Made by a program: the position numbers and the translations under genes
Part shown: positions 6,964 through 6,968 of the stretch, piece by piece
Position numbering within the stretch: position 1 is the first letter of the stretch
Layout: every line of letters begins with the position of its first letter
NCBI GenBank assembly: GCA_030040495.1
Contig: JASHTP010000263.1
Coordinates: 1-6,968 of the forward strand
Direction: 5' to 3'
DNA: 6,968 bases
DNA from: Alphaproteobacteria bacterium
GTDB taxonomy: Bacteria > Pseudomonadota > Alphaproteobacteria > ATCC43930 > CGMCC-115725
The notes under the pieces: generated by a model
What the model was told of the DNA's origin: nothing
What the model saw: the letters and a program-made list of their open reading frames with translations, nothing else
Database searches by the model: none

Positions 6964-6968
6964 CGCCG

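Overview
The window is very GC-rich, with coding third positions dominated by G and C. All seven genes are read from the minus strand. The gene families, the GTG starts and the GC-rich hairpin repeat between livK and livH suggest an alphaproteobacterium, probably Hyphomicrobiales (Rhizobiales) or Rhodospirillales. No rRNA, tRNA, insertion sequence, CRISPR array or phage gene was seen, and no stretch longer than 300 bases lacks a gene.

In the direction of transcription (high to low coordinates), the first gene encodes a small unrecognised protein rich in Pro and Ala (6950 to 6657). A Nudix hydrolase follows 31 bases later (6625 to 6101), probably in the same transcript. A 249-base gap holds a hairpin just after the Nudix stop and a pair of direct repeats with an inverted repeat. 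Next comes a zinc-independent MDR-family NADPH oxidoreductase of the CurA / prostaglandin reductase type (5851 to 4850). The following 128-base gap contains a plausible sigma-70-type promoter.

The rest is a complete LIV-type (HAAT family) ABC importer operon in the order livK, livH, livM, livG, livF. It encodes a secreted binding protein, two membrane permeases and two ATPases. The last four genes are joined by 1- to 4-base stop/start overlaps (TGATG, GTGA, ATGA), so their translation is probably coupled. livF runs off the left edge at a point close to its normal C-terminus. Between livK and livH are two adjacent hairpins that resemble the dispersed palindromic repeats of alphaproteobacteria. 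They could protect the livK message or reduce expression of the downstream genes.

The five liv products would assemble into one importer: LivK captures the ligand in the periplasm, LivH and LivM form the channel, and LivG and LivF hydrolyse ATP. The ligand cannot be named from sequence. By hand alignment, several residues that hold the amino-acid backbone in E. coli LivJ/LivK seem to be absent, so a substrate other than leucine, isoleucine or valine is possible.

This is mostly an ordinary metabolic and transport region, and I found no convincing undescribed system. The points most worth checking are the ligand of the binding protein, the livK-livH hairpin pair, the Nudix protein's half zinc ribbon and altered Nudix box, and a CtrA-like TTAACCAT motif beside the small unknown gene at the right edge.
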